DNA of 64,000 nt from Spirochaetia bacterium (GCA_009885955.1 VFJS01000042.1:68623-132622), one strand, 5' to 3'; positions 44,924 through 54,248 are shown, numbered from the stretch's first letter. Notes: a model not told the origin generated them from the letters alone. Program-made: numbers and translations.

Positions 44924-46620
44924 AAAAGCGGATTTCGGGAATCGCAGGGTTTAATAAATTTTTTTATTTAGCTGTTTTTTTCATGGTGATTGTACTATAT
45001 TTTGCCGCATGGGAAAATTGCAATGCCGCGCCGGCAGACAGGGATTTTGACTGGTTCTGGATGCTTTACGAGAAAGAAACAGGGGATACAGGCAGGAGCA
45101 AGGTGTACAGGCCTTTTTTCCTGGAAAATGTTTATGAGAAGGAACTTTTCCAGGCATCGCTTATGCCGGTAATCTACTGGAGGACAAAAACGGAAAACAG
45201 GGACGAATGGAAGGGCTTCTTCGGGCTGTTTAACTCCATCGGCTACAGGCATGAAAATGGTGTGAAAGATTATGACATGGGATTTTTCCCCTTGTTTTAT
45301 TACGGCAAATCCGTTGATGCAAAGGACAAATACCGCCTAATCTGGCCAATCGGAGGCACGATTAAAGGAAAACTTGCACATGAGGAGATATCTCCCTGGA
45401 TTTTTCCGGGGGTACTTCTTTTTTTTATCTATCCGCCATCGACAGCGGCAGCATTTTTTTCGTTGAGGTCGGTCTTCTTTCTCGCGCTGTCGCTTGTGCC
45501 GGTCTATGTGACATACAAAGACAGGGATTATCATGCATGGGCAATATTCTGGCCTCTTATTCAGAAGGGAAAGAGCCCAAACAGGGACGAATTCAGGATA
45601 CTCCCGTTTTATGCGCATAACTACAAAAAGGATTTTTATGATAACTATTCAATCCTGATGCTCTTTAACTGGAGAAAGATATTCTATAAAAATGACGAAC
45701 TGAATACCCTCTTTGCCCTCCCCTTTATCGGGACTAAGTGGAGCAGCTCCGGAAGGTTCGCCGCATCAACCCTGCTCTGGCCACTGTTCTCATGGGGGTA
45801 CGACAGGAACAACGGCGATATGGAGATCAACATGCCCTGGCCCCTGGTGCAGATAAAGGAGACTGAAAATCCCAAGACCACCAAGAGGATATTTTTCCCG
45901 ATCTACGGTTTATACAAATATTTGAACAAGGAGACCTTTTTCATTACGCCCCTCTATTTCACAATGAAGGAAAAGAGCTCCAGCTTTGAATCGGAATACA
46001 ACGTTTTCGCCATTATCTTCTGGTATTTTAAAAGGGAATATAAGACCATGCACAACTACTATGGCAGGTCATGGAGATATATAAAACTCTGGCCGATAAT
46101 CCAGTGGGAGGATAATGACCTGGGAGATTTTTCCGTCAACGTCCTGTCGCTCCTTCCCATGAGGGACCAGAACAGGTATGAGAAGATGTACCAGCCCTTC
46201 TGGTCGATCTTCGAATACAGGATGCTCAGGAGCGGAGAGAAGAGGCTGGGGATACTCATGAGGACCTACTACCAGGTCTGGGGAAAGGATTATTTCAAGC
46301 TGAAGATACCCCTCCTCTTCACCTATTCGGATTTTATGGACAGGGTGAGGGAGGTCTCCTTCCTCCTCTCCATGTTCGGGTACGAGAACGGCAGGGAGGG
46401 GAGGTTTCTCAGGCTGTTCTGGGTGCCTGTTAAAATAGGCGATGGAGTTATGGCCGGAAACGGACCGGGTTATGAAGAAAAAATGAATGACAGCAGATTG
46501 AAAGATATGCCTCCTGACGATGAGGACGGCATACGGAGGAATGATCCCCACATATCCAGTTTTCTTGCAGGGAATATCCATGGAGACAATGTCAATTTCA
46601 CCTTTCATTTTTTTAATTAG
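44920..46620 (+). CDS. Repeat-rich envelope protein of unknown function, linked to the Mla genes
   Basis: A 566-residue protein with an N-terminal signal or anchor (about 13-32). The body has many degenerate aromatic repeats centred on FFPLFYYG, IFWPLIQKG, LLWPLFSWG, INMPWPLVQ, IFFPIYGLY and LWPIIQWED, each a strand pair with WP or FP. This pattern fits a beta-rich outer-membrane or surface protein. A hydrophobic stretch at about 160-195 may be a real membrane segment. It lies between the PilZ gene and mlaE-like genes, so it may work with the lipid transporter. No known family is named. Confidence 0.6.
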   Translation: MKKRISGIAGFNKFFYLAVFFMVIVLYFAAWENCNAAPADRDFDWFWMLYEKETGDTGRSKVYRPFFLENVYEKELFQASLMPVIYWRTKTENRDEWKGFFGLFNSIGYRHENGVKDYDMGFFPLFYYGKSVDAKDKYRLIWPIGGTIKGKLAHEEISPWIFPGVLLFFIYPPSTAAAFFSLRSVFFLALSLVPVYVTYKDRDYHAWAIFWPLIQKGKSPNRDEFRILPFYAHNYKKDFYDNYSILMLFNWRKIFYKNDELNTLFALPFIGTKWSSSGRFAASTLLWPLFSWGYDRNNGDMEINMPWPLVQIKETENPKTTKRIFFPIYGLYKYLNKETFFITPLYFTMKEKSSSFESEYNVFAIIFWYFKREYKTMHNYYGRSWRYIKLWPIIQWEDNDLGDFSVNVLSLLPMRDQNRYEKMYQPFWSIFEYRMLRSGEKRLGILMRTYYQVWGKDYFKLKIPLLFTYSDFMDRVREVSFLLSMFGYENGREGRFLRLFWVPVKIGDGVMAGNGPGYEEKMNDSRLKDMPPDDEDGIRRNDPHISSFLAGNIHGDNVNFTFHFFN

Positions 46621-46676
46621 CTGGTATATATGAGGAAATTAATGCAGATAGATGATATCCCGGCCGGGCTGCACGC

Positions 46677-47465
46677 ATGAGCATTGTACTCCTGGTTTAC
46701 CTGATCGGCGACAGTATCATGAAGATCCTTGATTTTTCGGGATACTGTATCATCCTTTTTTTTAATACTCTCTTCTATCTTAAAAATATATTTTCAAAGA
46801 GAAAGGAGATTGTCAGGCAGATGTACAATGCCGGCATACGGACCTTTATTGTAGTCTCCATAGTCGCAATATTTTCCGGAATGATCCTGACCCTGCAGTC
46901 CGGTATTGAGCTGAAGGCCTATCACCTGGAGGAGAAAGTGGGGAACGTACTCATCGCAACGCTGACAAGGGAGATGGGCCCCTTTACCTCGGCCATCATC
47001 CTCATCGCGTCAGTGGGTTCCGCAATGGCTGCGGAGCTGGGGACCATGAAGGTTTCTGAAGAGATCGATGCCCTTGAAATCATGTCAATCAGCCCGGTAA
47101 AATTTCTCGTGATGCCAAGGCTCGTAGCCCTCTCGATCATGATGCCCGTAGTCACCGTCTATACCAATGTACTGGGCTGCCTGGGCGGGGCCATCGTGGC
47201 AAAAACTCATTTAAATGTATCCTATGACACCTTTTATATCCATATACTTGAGTCCCTTCATTTTAAGGCGGTGTATGTGGGGCTTCTTAAGTCCTTTGTC
47301 TTCGGGCTCATCATCGCAACAATCTGCTGCGCACAGGGGCTCCGGGCGGAAAACGGTGCCATGGGTGTTGGTAAGGCAACAAGGGACTCGGTTGTTGCTT
47401 CATTCATCATGATGCTGGTGGTGGGGTATTTTATCACTGAGATTTTTTACCGGGGCGGGTTATGA
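46677..47465 (+). CDS. MlaE-family lipid ABC transporter permease
   Basis: A 262-residue permease with five to six membrane segments. IREMGP-like LTREMGPFTSAIILIASVGS, MAAELGTMKVSEEIDALEIM and ISPVKFLVMPRLVALSIMMP are the conserved MlaE blocks. With the ATPase and MCE protein it moves phospholipids between the membranes. ATG at 46677 has a weak ribosome site; ATG 46719 is an alternative. Its end overlaps the ATPase start by four bases. Confidence 0.92.
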   Translation: MSIVLLVYLIGDSIMKILDFSGYCIILFFNTLFYLKNIFSKRKEIVRQMYNAGIRTFIVVSIVAIFSGMILTLQSGIELKAYHLEEKVGNVLIATLTREMGPFTSAIILIASVGSAMAAELGTMKVSEEIDALEIMSISPVKFLVMPRLVALSIMMPVVTVYTNVLGCLGGAIVAKTHLNVSYDTFYIHILESLHFKAVYVGLLKSFVFGLIIATICCAQGLRAENGAMGVGKATRDSVVASFIMMLVVGYFITEIFYRGGL

Positions 47466-48208
47466 TTGAGCTTAAAGACGTATACAAGACATTCAACAGG
47501 CACGTTGTCCTTAACAGAATTTCCCTGAAGATAGAGAAGGGCGAAACCTTCGTGATCATAGGCATGTCGGGTACAGGCAAGACGGTGACACTGAAGCATA
47601 TATGCGGGCTCCTGGACCCTGATGACGGGGAGGTGCTGATAGAAGGTGTGAAGATGAATAATTCATCGGAATCGATAAGGAGAGGCCTCAGGAGGAAGAT
47701 GGGGGTTGTCTTTCAGTCCGGCGCCCTTATAAACTGGCTCTCCGTAGGCGACAATATCGCGCTTCCGCTCAGGGAGCATAAAAAATATAGCGAAAAGGAA
47801 ATAGGGGTGAGGGTCGATGAAAAGCTGAAGCTCCTTCATCTTCAAAGCGCCAGGGACAAGATGCCGGCGGAGATAAGCGGAGGCATGAAAAAGCGCGCAG
47901 GCCTTGCAAGGGTTCTTGTGCGGAATCCCGAAATTATCCTCTACGATGAACCCACATCGGGCCTCGACCCGGTTATGTCGACCCATATAAGCGAACTCAT
48001 CGTTAAAATGAAGGAGGAGTTCGGGGTAACCTCGGTCGTTGTCACCCACGATATGAACAGCGCATATCACATTGCAGACAGGATTGCCGTGCTCTACAAC
48101 GGGGACATTGTCCAGTGTGATGTTCCGGAGAAAATCAGGAATTCGGCAATACCCTTCGTGCGGCAGTTCGTAAGCGGGAGCCTCACAGGCCCCATTGATG
48201 TTGAATAG
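47462..48208 (+). CDS. MlaF-family lipid ABC transporter ATPase
   Basis: A 248-residue ATPase with Walker A GMSGTGKTVT, Q-loop VVFQSGAL, signature ISGGMKKRAGLAR, Walker B IILYDEPTSGLDP and switch His in VVTHDMNS. The MKKR in the signature and QSGALINWLSVGDN are typical of the MlaF/Mkl group rather than importers. It powers the permease upstream. Confidence 0.95.
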   Translation: MIELKDVYKTFNRHVVLNRISLKIEKGETFVIIGMSGTGKTVTLKHICGLLDPDDGEVLIEGVKMNNSSESIRRGLRRKMGVVFQSGALINWLSVGDNIALPLREHKKYSEKEIGVRVDEKLKLLHLQSARDKMPAEISGGMKKRAGLARVLVRNPEIILYDEPTSGLDPVMSTHISELIVKMKEEFGVTSVVVTHDMNSAYHIADRIAVLYNGDIVQCDVPEKIRNSAIPFVRQFVSGSLTGPIDVE

Positions 48209-48291
48209 ATGCTGAATAGATGTTGAATAAATCCGGATTAACCCGGGTAATATTGAATATTCCTGAATAAATTTTATGCAGGAGGGAGATC

Positions 48292-48954
48292 ATGAAGAGC
48301 GACCTTAAATACCAGATACCGGTGGGGATTTTTTTTATCATAGCCATTAGTATCCTCGTCTACTATACTGTTATCATGAGCCATGAAATTATACGGCCCG
48401 ATCAGACCTATGAGATGACGGTTTTTTTCGAGAACACCCTGGGCCTTGAGGTGAGCAGCAAGGTCAAGGTGAACGGAGTGGTTTCCGGGACCGTTGAAAA
48501 GGTTGAGCTCAAGGACAACCTGGTGTGGGTGAAGCTCAGGATGTTCAACGCCTTCACCCTTTACCGGAATTACAAAATAAAGGTCAACAGTGATTCGATA
48601 ATGGGGGGGAGGCAGGTGAGCATAAGTACCGGGTCAAGGGCCGATAAACTGGGAAACACCTATGCCGTTATTGAGACACGGGAGGGGCTCAACGGGACCT
48701 TTGAAGACCCCGTAGGCAGCCTGTCGGAGCTCATCGATGAGAACAAGGAGAATGTTCAGGCTACGCTGAAGAACATCAGGGAAATAACAGACAAGATAAA
48801 TGCAGGAAAGGGTACCCTCGGAAAGCTCATAAACGAGGATTCCATCCATGCAAAGACCGGGAGCCTTCTGCGCGACATGAACGAAGCCATAGAGGATGCC
48901 AGGGAGCAGGCGCCCATAACGAGCTTCCTCAGGGCCGCGCTGACTTTTTTCTGA
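48292..48954 (+). CDS. MlaD-like MCE-domain lipid-binding protein
   Basis: A 220-residue protein with one N-terminal membrane helix (about 8-28), then a single MCE domain (about 37-120): FFENTLGLEVSSKVKVNGV and SDSIMGGRQVSISTG. The C-terminal part is helical (SLSELIDENKENVQATLKNI). Such proteins form periplasmic hexamers that ferry lipids. GGAGGGAGATC precedes the ATG. An 83-base gap with TGAATAGATG repeats separates it from mlaF. Confidence 0.9.
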   Translation: MKSDLKYQIPVGIFFIIAISILVYYTVIMSHEIIRPDQTYEMTVFFENTLGLEVSSKVKVNGVVSGTVEKVELKDNLVWVKLRMFNAFTLYRNYKIKVNSDSIMGGRQVSISTGSRADKLGNTYAVIETREGLNGTFEDPVGSLSELIDENKENVQATLKNIREITDKINAGKGTLGKLINEDSIHAKTGSLLRDMNEAIEDAREQAPITSFLRAALTFF

Positions 48955-48977
48955 TCCGGCGGGCCATCATCTGGCGC

Positions 48978-49343
48978 TTAACCTGAACTCTGCGACCATA
49001 TCTCTATCCTGTTCCCTTCGGGGTCATGGATAAAGAACCTTCTTGTTGAGGGGGGATAGTCCGTCACCTCACCAGGGACGGTTCCTTTATCTGTCAGAAA
49101 TTTATGGAACCTGTCAGCATCATCCACCCTGATGGCCAGGGTTATTCCGGCCCCATAGGAGCTTTTAATGGAGGCCCTGTTTTCATCTGCCACGGTGATG
49201 AAGGAGGTGTCCGTGAGCATGAACTCTATCATCCATGACAGGCGCATGGATTCGTTGAGCTCCAGTACATTCCGGTAAAACTCTGCGGTTCCGGTGAAAT
49301 TTCTGCAGTAGATGATGACGTTCGATGAGTGGATTTTCCGCAT
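48978..49343 (-). CDS. VOC/glyoxalase-family protein
   Basis: A 121-residue single VOC domain. SNVIIYCRNFTGTAEFYRNV, LAIRVDDADRFHKFLTDKG and FFIHDPEGNRIEIWSQ are the betaalphabetabetabeta modules; the last Glu is a metal ligand, but the first metal His is replaced (NVIIYC). It may be a binding or glyoxalase-like enzyme; substrate unknown. It converges on the Mla operon end. Confidence 0.78.
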   Translation of the reverse strand: MRKIHSSNVIIYCRNFTGTAEFYRNVLELNESMRLSWMIEFMLTDTSFITVADENRASIKSSYGAGITLAIRVDDADRFHKFLTDKGTVPGEVTDYPPSTRRFFIHDPEGNRIEIWSQSSG

Positions 49344-49359
49344 ATGAAGTATTACGTAT

Positions 49360-49474
49360 TCATTTTATATGATTCTCAAAATCTCTTTTCCCGTGTATGA
49401 TAGAATGGATAATGATTTTATCTGAAATTGACACTTTTCAGGTCTTCCTTTGCAGGTTCAGACCATATCACCAT
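49360..49474 (-). pseudogene. Internally deleted ParE/RelE-family toxin remnant
   Basis: ATG at 49474 overlaps the end of the antitoxin gene and reads MVIWSEPAKEDLKSVNFR then stop, the normal N-terminus of a ParE-type toxin. In another phase, DKIIIHSIIHGKRDFENHIK runs to a TGA at 49360-49362, the normal C-terminus. The middle 50 or so codons are gone and the two ends are out of frame. The toxin cannot be active. Confidence 0.82.
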
Positions 49475-49647
49475 GTCAGAACTTCACGTTTTAATTCATC
49501 AACGGTAATTATTTTTCCATTTTTTACTGATTCCTGGCTGCGATTAACTTTATCAATCACATAAAGACGATACATTATTTCTTCCATGGTGGTATTGTCC
49601 GGAAGTTTCGAAATGGCATTGATGGCATCCTGTTTAATGTTTTGCAT
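49468..49647 (-). CDS. Antitoxin-like small protein of the broken ParE locus
   Basis: A 59-residue protein: MQNIKQDAINAISKLPDNTT, MEEIMYRLYVIDKVNRSQES and ending KIITVDELKREVLTW. The ISKLPDxxTxEEIMYRLYV core and the VDELKRE close match antitoxins that precede ParE/RelE toxins. The four-base-plus overlap with the toxin remnant start supports the pairing. It may persist without a partner. Confidence 0.72.
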   Translation of the reverse strand: MQNIKQDAINAISKLPDNTTMEEIMYRLYVIDKVNRSQESVKNGKIITVDELKREVLTW

Positions 49648-49967
49648 AATAGAATTTACTCCTGAACTAAAATTATGTAATATTTTACACTTGGAGAATT
49701 ATCTGTCAAGGATTTCATTTGCAGAGGAGGGGAAACAATTTTCTGACTCAAGCCATCCGGCTGCAGGCTTGCAGGGGACTCCTGGAAAGATGACAGGTAA
49801 AACCCCGCGGTTTAATTAAACTTTCTGCAGTAGATGATAATGGTTTTTTATCAATCATGAGATAAAATTCATATATAGCGGTGATTAATTTCAAGTATGA
49901 AATTCCGATAAGAAGAAACGGGACAATTGCGGATGCAGTTTCTTTTTATGAAAATTGCATAATCTGC

Positions 49968-49995
49968 TTGACTTTTTATTATCAGTGTGTATTGT
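49968..49995 (+). promoter_or_regulatory. Promoter of the HicAB locus
   Basis: TTGACT (49968-49973), 16 bases, TATTGT (49990-49995). The -10 lies in the palindromic operator. The predicted start of transcription falls at or near the GTG of hicA. Confidence 0.6.
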
Positions 49996-50001
49996 ACACA
50001 C
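49985..50001. promoter_or_regulatory. Palindromic operator of HicAB
   Basis: GTGTGTA-TTG-TACACAC, a perfect 7-3-7 inverted repeat covering the -10 box and abutting the hicA start codon. The likely binder is HicB. Confidence 0.65.
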
Positions 50002-50193
50002 GTGAAGAGTTTTGAAGTTATCAGGAGACTGGAAAAAGAAGGCTGGATTCTTCATAATATAAGGGGAAGTCACCGGCAATTTAAACATCCGGCAAAAACG
50101 GGAAAAGTTACGGTCCCGCATCCAAAAAGCGACATCCCTGTTGGAACTCTTAAAAGTATATTTAAACAGGCCGGCTGGGAATGGAGAAAGTAA
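50002..50193 (+). CDS. hicA: HicA-family toxin
   Basis: A 63-residue double-stranded-RNA-binding-fold ribonuclease from GTG 50002: VKSFEVIRRLEKEGWILHNI, then GSHRQFKHPAKTGKVTVPHP with the catalytic His and KSDIPVGTLKSIFKQAGW. A GTG 15 bases earlier lies inside the operator and is less likely. There is no ribosome site before the GTG, suggesting a leaderless message. It degrades mRNA when free of HicB. Confidence 0.9.
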   Translation: MKSFEVIRRLEKEGWILHNIRGSHRQFKHPAKTGKVTVPHPKSDIPVGTLKSIFKQAGWEWRK

Positions 50194-50194
50194 T

Positions 50195-50602
50195 ATGAAC
50201 TATCCTGTAGTAATTCATAAAGAAAAAAAATCAGATTTCGGAGTCACCGTGCCTGATCTTCCCGGCTGCTTTTCTGCCGGGAAAACCATGGAAGAGGCTA
50301 TTGAAAATGTGAAAGAGGCGATTCTCTGCCATATTGAAGGGCTTATTATTGATGAAGAATGTATTCCTGAACCTGGGTTAATAGAGAATCACAAAAAAAA
50401 TCATCAATATGATAACGGCGTCTGGGCAATCGTAACAATTGACCTCGCAGAACTATCGGGCAAAGCAAAAAGAGTGAATATAACCGTACCGGAAAGATTT
50501 TTACATCAGCTTGACCATTTTGCAAAGAAGAAAGGCGAGTCGCGTTCGGGATTATTTGTTTCTGCGGCAATGGAATATATTTCCAAACATCAAACTCAGT
50601 AA
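50195..50602 (+). CDS. hicB: HicB-family antitoxin
   Basis: A 135-residue protein from ATG 50195. The HicB partial RNase H domain reads SDFGVTVPDLPGCFSAGKTM and EEAIENVKEAILCHIEGL; the C-terminus KRVNITVPERFLHQLDHFAK then SRSGLFVSAAMEYI is a ribbon-helix-helix DNA-binding domain. GGAGAAAG precedes the ATG. It neutralises HicA and should bind the operator at 49985. Confidence 0.92.
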   Translation: MNYPVVIHKEKKSDFGVTVPDLPGCFSAGKTMEEAIENVKEAILCHIEGLIIDEECIPEPGLIENHKKNHQYDNGVWAIVTIDLAELSGKAKRVNITVPERFLHQLDHFAKKKGESRSGLFVSAAMEYISKHQTQ

Positions 50603-50691
50603 ATTTTTATGCCGGTTTTAATATTAAGCTCCATGGGGCCATGCGTAATACATTACTTATCATGGATGGCCTTCTTTAAAAATAATAAAAT

Positions 50692-50997
50692 ATGGACAGA
50701 ATCACAAAGGAACATAGAAGCTGGAACATGAGCCGTATAAAGGGGAGGGATACCAGGCCTGAACTCATTGTGCGGTCATTACTTCATAGTATGGGATACA
50801 GGTTCAGGCTGAACGGGAAGGTGTCAAGGAAGTTTCATCCGAAAGGTGTGCTGCCGGGAAAGCCGGATATTGTGCTGGTGAAGTATAGGACAGTAGTTTT
50901 CGTGCATGGATGTTTCTGGCACAGGCATGAGGGGTGTGCAAGAGCTAATATTCCAAAAAGTAATAAAAAGTATTGGCTGCCAAAACTTATGAAATGA
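50692..50997 (+). pseudogene. Truncated very short patch repair (Vsr) endonuclease
   Basis: The frame starts MDRITKEHRSWNMSRIKGRD, then PELIVRSLLHSMGYRFRL, LPGKPDIVLVKYRTVVFVHG and GCFWHRHEGCARANIPKSN, all standard Vsr blocks including the catalytic Asp and His residues. It stops after about 101 residues, whereas Vsr proteins run to about 135-155 and end in a core WRVLxxWEC strand that is absent here. So it lacks the last strand and helix and is probably inactive. No 5-methylcytosine methylase is nearby. AT content rises from here on. Confidence 0.78.
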
Positions 50998-51112
50998 AAC
51001 TAGAGATAAGTAATATTACAAAGTGTTAGTTGATCAAAAATGGAAAATTTTATTCTTGTGGATGTATAAAATAAATAATTGAAAACAATAAACTAATAAT
51101 TATGGGTAATGC

Positions 51113-54100
51113 ATGATATTTGGAATTTATGAGCAAGTAATATACAGACTTTTAAATAGTCAGGTAAGTGATGAAAAATTTAAAGTAGAAACTGAAAAAA
51201 TTGGGGAAGAGGAATCCCCTAAAATACTTGCAAAATACTTGTCTGAAATAATAGAAAAGGGATTAAGTAATTTTAAGGATAATGGTTCGGGTTTATCGGA
51301 TCAAATAGAATTTTGTAATAAAATTATTGATGACATAGCAATCGCTACACAACAAGAATATTTTAAGGAGCTTGTGATAGAAAAGAAAGCTGAGTTATTG
51401 CTTACAATTCTCGAGAAGCAAAATACTGCTCATGCTATAGATAATAAAAGAGATGTCGTCCGACCTAAGACTTCCATATCCCTAAGTTCGCTTTTTACAG
51501 GTGCACCCCATGAACCAAGTATATCCTCGGAATTTAAAAAAGAGATATTAAGTTGTAATAGAATAGATATGTTGGTTTCATTTATTAAGTTCAGCGGATT
51601 AAGACTTATTATTGATGAATTAAAAGAATTTACAAAAAATAATAAGTTGAGAATTATAACAACGTCATACATGGGTGCAACAGATCTTAAGGCTATTGAA
51701 AAATTAAGGGAACTGCCGAATACTGAGATAAAGATATCATATGATACTAAAAGGACTCGACTACATGCAAAAACCTATGTTTTTTTTCGTGATAGTGGCT
51801 TTACCACAGCATATGTGGGCTCTTCGAACATGTCAAATGCTGCAATGTCAGATGGACTTGAGTGGAATGTGAAAATAACAGCAAAAGACCTGCCGGATAC
51901 AATCAAAAAGATTGAAGCTACTTTCGAAAACTATTGGAACAATAATGAATTTATTTTATATACACAATCTGAAAAGGAAAACCTTGAAAAAGCTATTAAT
52001 GAAGAAAGATCAGTAAGTATTACAGATTTTGCATATCATTTTGATATAACTCCTTACCCTTTTCAAAAAGTGATTCTTGAAAATCTTAATGCAGAAAGGA
52101 GAGTTCGGAATCACTGGAGAAATCTGGTAGTTGCAGCTACTGGAACAGGGAAAACTGTTATATCTGCTTTTGATTATAAAAGATTTCGGGACGAAAATAA
52201 AGGTAATTCTACCAGATTACTATTTATTGCACATAGAGAAGAGATATTAAAACAGAGCATTCATTGCTTTAAAGCTGTTTTAAGAGATCCGAATTTTGGA
52301 GAGTTATTTGTTGGGAATTATAAACCTTCACAGATAGATAATTTATTCATGTCGATTCAAACATTTAATTCTATACAGTTTGATCAACACACAAAATCAG
52401 ATTTTTATGATTATATTATTATAGATGAGTTCCACCACGCAGCAGCACCATCTTATCAGAGAATTCTTGAGTACTACACTCCAAAAATTTTCCTCGGCTT
52501 AACAGCTACTCCGGAACGTATGGATGGGAAGAATATTCTACAGTACTTTGATAACCGCATTGCAGCAGAAATACGGCTTCCTGAAGCTATAGAAAGAAAA
52601 CTACTATCCACGTTTCAGTATTTTGGGGTAGCTGATGAGGTTGATTTAAGTAACTTGAAATGGGCACGTGGTGGGTATGATAAGATTGAACTTGCTAATA
52701 TTTATACGGGGAATGATAAAAGATCAAAGCAAATCATACAATCACTTGATAGATATTGTACAGATATAAATGATGTGAAGGGGCTTGGTTTTTGTGTGTC
52801 AATAAACCATGCAGAATATATGGCTGCCTTTTTTACCAAACAGAATATACTATCAATTGCATTAACCTCTGATTCAGAGGACAAAGTAAGAAATGATGCA
52901 AAGTTGAAATTGATCCGTGGAGATATACGTTTTATATTTGTTGTAGATCTATATAATGAAGGCGTGGATATTCCGGAAGTAAACACCATTATGTTTTTAA
53001 GACCAACAGAGAGCTTAACTGTCTTTCTCCAGCAGTTAGGTCGAGGCCTTAGATTATCTGAGGGAAAAGATTGTCTTACAGTGCTTGATTTTATAGGTCA
53101 AGCAAACAGGAAGTATAGGTTTGAAGAAAAATTTAAAGCACTTTTATCCAGGACCAATCATGGCATACAGAAAGAGATAAAAGATGGTTTTGCTAATTTG
53201 CCAAGTGGGTGTTTCATCTCATTAGAAAAGACAGCTAGGGAATATATATTAGACAATATTAAGAAGGCTTTAGGTTCTAGAGATGGCATAATATCAAAAA
53301 TAGCATCTTTTAATGAGGATACAGGATTTGAACCAGCATTAGCATTGTTTGCAGATCATTATCATATTGATTTAAGGGATTTATATAGTAAAGGCTGTTT
53401 TAGTAGGCTTTGTGTAGAAGCAGGTGTAAAAAAAGAATTTAAAGAGATTGATGAGGAAAAAATTAAGGGGGCATTAACAAGGCTTTGCAATATAGACTCA
53501 CGCAGGTGGATTGAGTTTCTCCTTGATATATTTTCAAAGTTTGAATCAAAAACAGAAATGAGTTTTAATGGATTCGAATATAGAATGCTTTTGATGTTTC
53601 ATTATACATTATGGCAAAAACCAGTGAAGGACAGTAGCTTTGTAAGCTTGATAGAAAGTATCAACATTCTTAAGAATAATCCTGTGATGTTAAATGAATT
53701 GATTGACTTGTTGAAATTTCGATATGATAAAATAGATTTTATTGATGAAAGAGTTGATTTAGGTTTTGATTGCCCCCTCGATCTCCATTGTACATATAGT
53801 CGGGATCAGCTGCTAAGTGCAGTAGATTATTACACTAAAGACAAAATGCCAGATATGCGTGAAGGAGTGAAATATCTAGCAGACAAAAAACTTGACATAT
53901 TTCTGATTACACTTAACAAATCTGATAAGGACTATTCGCCTACTACTATGTACAATGATTATTCAATAAATGAGACTCTTTTTCACTGGCAGTCACAAAG
54001 CACTACTTCTGATAATTCACCAACTGGTTTAAGATATATTAACCACAGGAAACTAGGTAGCAAGATAGCTTTGTTTGTGAGGGAGTATAAGTCTGATAAA

Positions 54101-54244
54101 GCAGGTGCGGTCGCATATACTTTCCTCGGACTAGCAGATTATATAACCCATGAAGGATCGCGGCCGATGAGTATAACCTGGAAACTACAAAAGCCTATAC
54201 CGGCAAAATTTTATAAAAAAACTAATATGATAATTGCGGTTTAA
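51113..54244 (+). CDS. PLD-domain SF2 helicase with DUF3427, putative defence protein
   Basis: A 1043-residue protein in four parts. Residues 1-130 are helical. A phospholipase-D-like domain (about 145-280) has LHAKTYVFFRD and YVGSSNMSNAAMSDGLEWN. The SF2 helicase has Walker A AATGTGKT (341-348), DEFHH (438-442), GLTATPERM and QQLGRGLRLSEGKDCLTVLD. DUF3427 fills the last third. The family is common in defence islands, though its role is not established to my knowledge. Codon use and base composition are clearly more AT-rich than in flanking genes, which suggests recent gain. It has no intact partner gene; a truncated Vsr precedes it. Confidence 0.85.
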   Translation: MIFGIYEQVIYRLLNSQVSDEKFKVETEKIGEEESPKILAKYLSEIIEKGLSNFKDNGSGLSDQIEFCNKIIDDIAIATQQEYFKELVIEKKAELLLTILEKQNTAHAIDNKRDVVRPKTSISLSSLFTGAPHEPSISSEFKKEILSCNRIDMLVSFIKFSGLRLIIDELKEFTKNNKLRIITTSYMGATDLKAIEKLRELPNTEIKISYDTKRTRLHAKTYVFFRDSGFTTAYVGSSNMSNAAMSDGLEWNVKITAKDLPDTIKKIEATFENYWNNNEFILYTQSEKENLEKAINEERSVSITDFAYHFDITPYPFQKVILENLNAERRVRNHWRNLVVAATGTGKTVISAFDYKRFRDENKGNSTRLLFIAHREEILKQSIHCFKAVLRDPNFGELFVGNYKPSQIDNLFMSIQTFNSIQFDQHTKSDFYDYIIIDEFHHAAAPSYQRILEYYTPKIFLGLTATPERMDGKNILQYFDNRIAAEIRLPEAIERKLLSTFQYFGVADEVDLSNLKWARGGYDKIELANIYTGNDKRSKQIIQSLDRYCTDINDVKGLGFCVSINHAEYMAAFFTKQNILSIALTSDSEDKVRNDAKLKLIRGDIRFIFVVDLYNEGVDIPEVNTIMFLRPTESLTVFLQQLGRGLRLSEGKDCLTVLDFIGQANRKYRFEEKFKALLSRTNHGIQKEIKDGFANLPSGCFISLEKTAREYILDNIKKALGSRDGIISKIASFNEDTGFEPALALFADHYHIDLRDLYSKGCFSRLCVEAGVKKEFKEIDEEKIKGALTRLCNIDSRRWIEFLLDIFSKFESKTEMSFNGFEYRMLLMFHYTLWQKPVKDSSFVSLIESINILKNNPVMLNELIDLLKFRYDKIDFIDERVDLGFDCPLDLHCTYSRDQLLSAVDYYTKDKMPDMREGVKYLADKKLDIFLITLNKSDKDYSPTTMYNDYSINETLFHWQSQSTTSDNSPTGLRYINHRKLGSKIALFVREYKSDKAGAVAYTFLGLADYITHEGSRPMSITWKLQKPIPAKFYKKTNMIIAV

Positions 54245-54248
54245 TCTA

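Noticed and set aside
48204-48235. Short TGAATAGATG tandem repeats after the mlaF-like gene
   Set aside because: Only three imperfect units near a stop codon; chance or slippage explains them and no other copy was seen.
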